48,597 bases of DNA, taken from contig CP070772.1 of NCBI GenBank assembly GCA_020345805.1, forward strand, positions 1,472,613 through 1,521,209, given 5' to 3'. The notes below the pieces were generated by a model. The model was not told where the DNA came from and did no database searches. It worked only from the letters and a program-made list of their open reading frames with translations. This DNA comes from Phycisphaerales bacterium (GTDB lineage Bacteria > Planctomycetota > Phycisphaerae > Phycisphaerales > SM1A02). Positions 48,171 to 48,597 of this stretch are shown in pieces (the stretch's first letter is position 1; each line of letters begins with the position of its first letter). The translations under genes were made by a program, and so were the position numbers.

Positions 48171-48206
48171 CTGACAACCCGATGGCAGGCAGGGCTGATC
48201 CGGCGG

Positions 48207-48597
48207 TCAACCGCCGGTCATTGCGTCTTTGATCTTCCCCCAGAAAGACGGATTGGAACCGTTGCCGACTTCAAGGTCCTCGGTTCGGGCATACTCCTCC
48301 AGGAGCTTTTTCTGCGAGTCGTTGAGCTTTTTCGGCACGACGAGCTGGACGATGACGACAAGGTCGCCGCGCTTGCCCGTGCGAAGATTGGGCAGGCCGT
48401 GGTCGGGCAGGCGGAACAGTCCGCCATGCTGGGTGCCGGCGGGGATGGTCAACTCGGCCTCGCCGGAAAGCGTGGGGACCTTGACCTGCGCACCGAGCGC
48501 GAGCTGGGTGAAGGCGATTGGAACCGCCAGCAGGAGATGGTCGCCGTCTCGCTCAAACCGATCATGCTCCCTCACCCGTGTAACCACGTGCAGATCG
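48207..48597 (-). CDS. dnaJ: Chaperone DnaJ, C-terminal part (cut by window edge)
   Basis: Only the last 129 residues or so are inside the window. They match the C-terminal substrate-binding and dimerisation domains of DnaJ: GDLHVVTRVREHDRFERDGD, LPI/VPI-x-FTQLALG, VPTLSGEAELTIPAGTQ, GLFRLPDHGLPNL, GKRGDLVVIVQLVVPKKL. The J-domain and zinc fingers would lie beyond position 48597. It is the first gene seen of a dnaJ-grpE-FmdB cluster. Confidence 0.96.
   Translation of the reverse strand, partial: DLHVVTRVREHDRFERDGDHLLLAVPIAFTQLALGAQVKVPTLSGEAELTIPAGTQHGGLFRLPDHGLPNLRTGKRGDLVVIVQLVVPKKLNDSQKKLLEEYARTEDLEVGNGSNPSFWGKIKDAMTGG

Overview
The window is high-GC bacterial chromosome with densely packed genes, short intergenic gaps and no sign of phage, transposon or CRISPR. 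The gene content suggests a planctomycete, most likely class Phycisphaerae: a K+-dependent-type membrane pyrophosphatase, an FmdB-type zinc ribbon, a YiiX/YebB-like hydrolase, a large zinc metalloprotease, and a type II secretion (T2SS) operon with unusual architecture. This placement is inferred from gene content; there is no rRNA in the window.

Left part (1-13,200): the 3' part of hppA (cut by the left edge), rpsU (bS21), a YacP-like NYN RNase, a DUF2314 lipoprotein, pdxH, a two-helix membrane protein of unknown role, a 917-residue secreted metzincin-type metalloprotease, a small unknown protein, the divergent pair purE/asd, a YciH/SUI1 factor, tRNA-Gln(CUG), and a small lipoprotein at the end of the T2SS operon.

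Centre (12,551-34,435, minus strand): a T2SS operon reading gspG-H-I-J-K-L-(M+C fusion)-D-lipoprotein. Its gspD is 14.3 kb and codes for 4,771 residues: signal peptide, N0-like domain, about 52 tandem secretin N-type repeats (usual GspD proteins carry three), then an ordinary C-terminal secretin domain. It fills about 29% of the window and is the most remarkable object here. Inside it, a five-domain block of about 390 residues is duplicated in register. The pseudopilins G-K all carry acidic C-terminal tails. gspF lies about 6 kb away, and gspE and the prepilin peptidase are not in the window.

Right part (34,700-48,597): an OprO/P-like porin divergent from the T2SS operon, acs (acetyl-CoA synthetase), a cytoplasmic gamma-glutamyltransferase-family enzyme, a minus-strand cluster rnr - CDF cation transporter - YiiX-like hydrolase - gspF, a small unknown exported or anchored protein, and the chaperone cluster dnaJ (cut by the right edge) - grpE - FmdB zinc ribbon.

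How it fits together: the pseudopilins, the GspL/M/C assembly and GspF should form the inner-membrane platform of a secretion machine whose outer-membrane channel carries an exceptionally long periplasmic stack. The nearby exported metalloprotease could be a client, but nothing in the sequence proves it. The remaining genes are mostly housekeeping: cofactor, purine and amino-acid synthesis, acetate activation, RNA decay, protein folding and ion transport.
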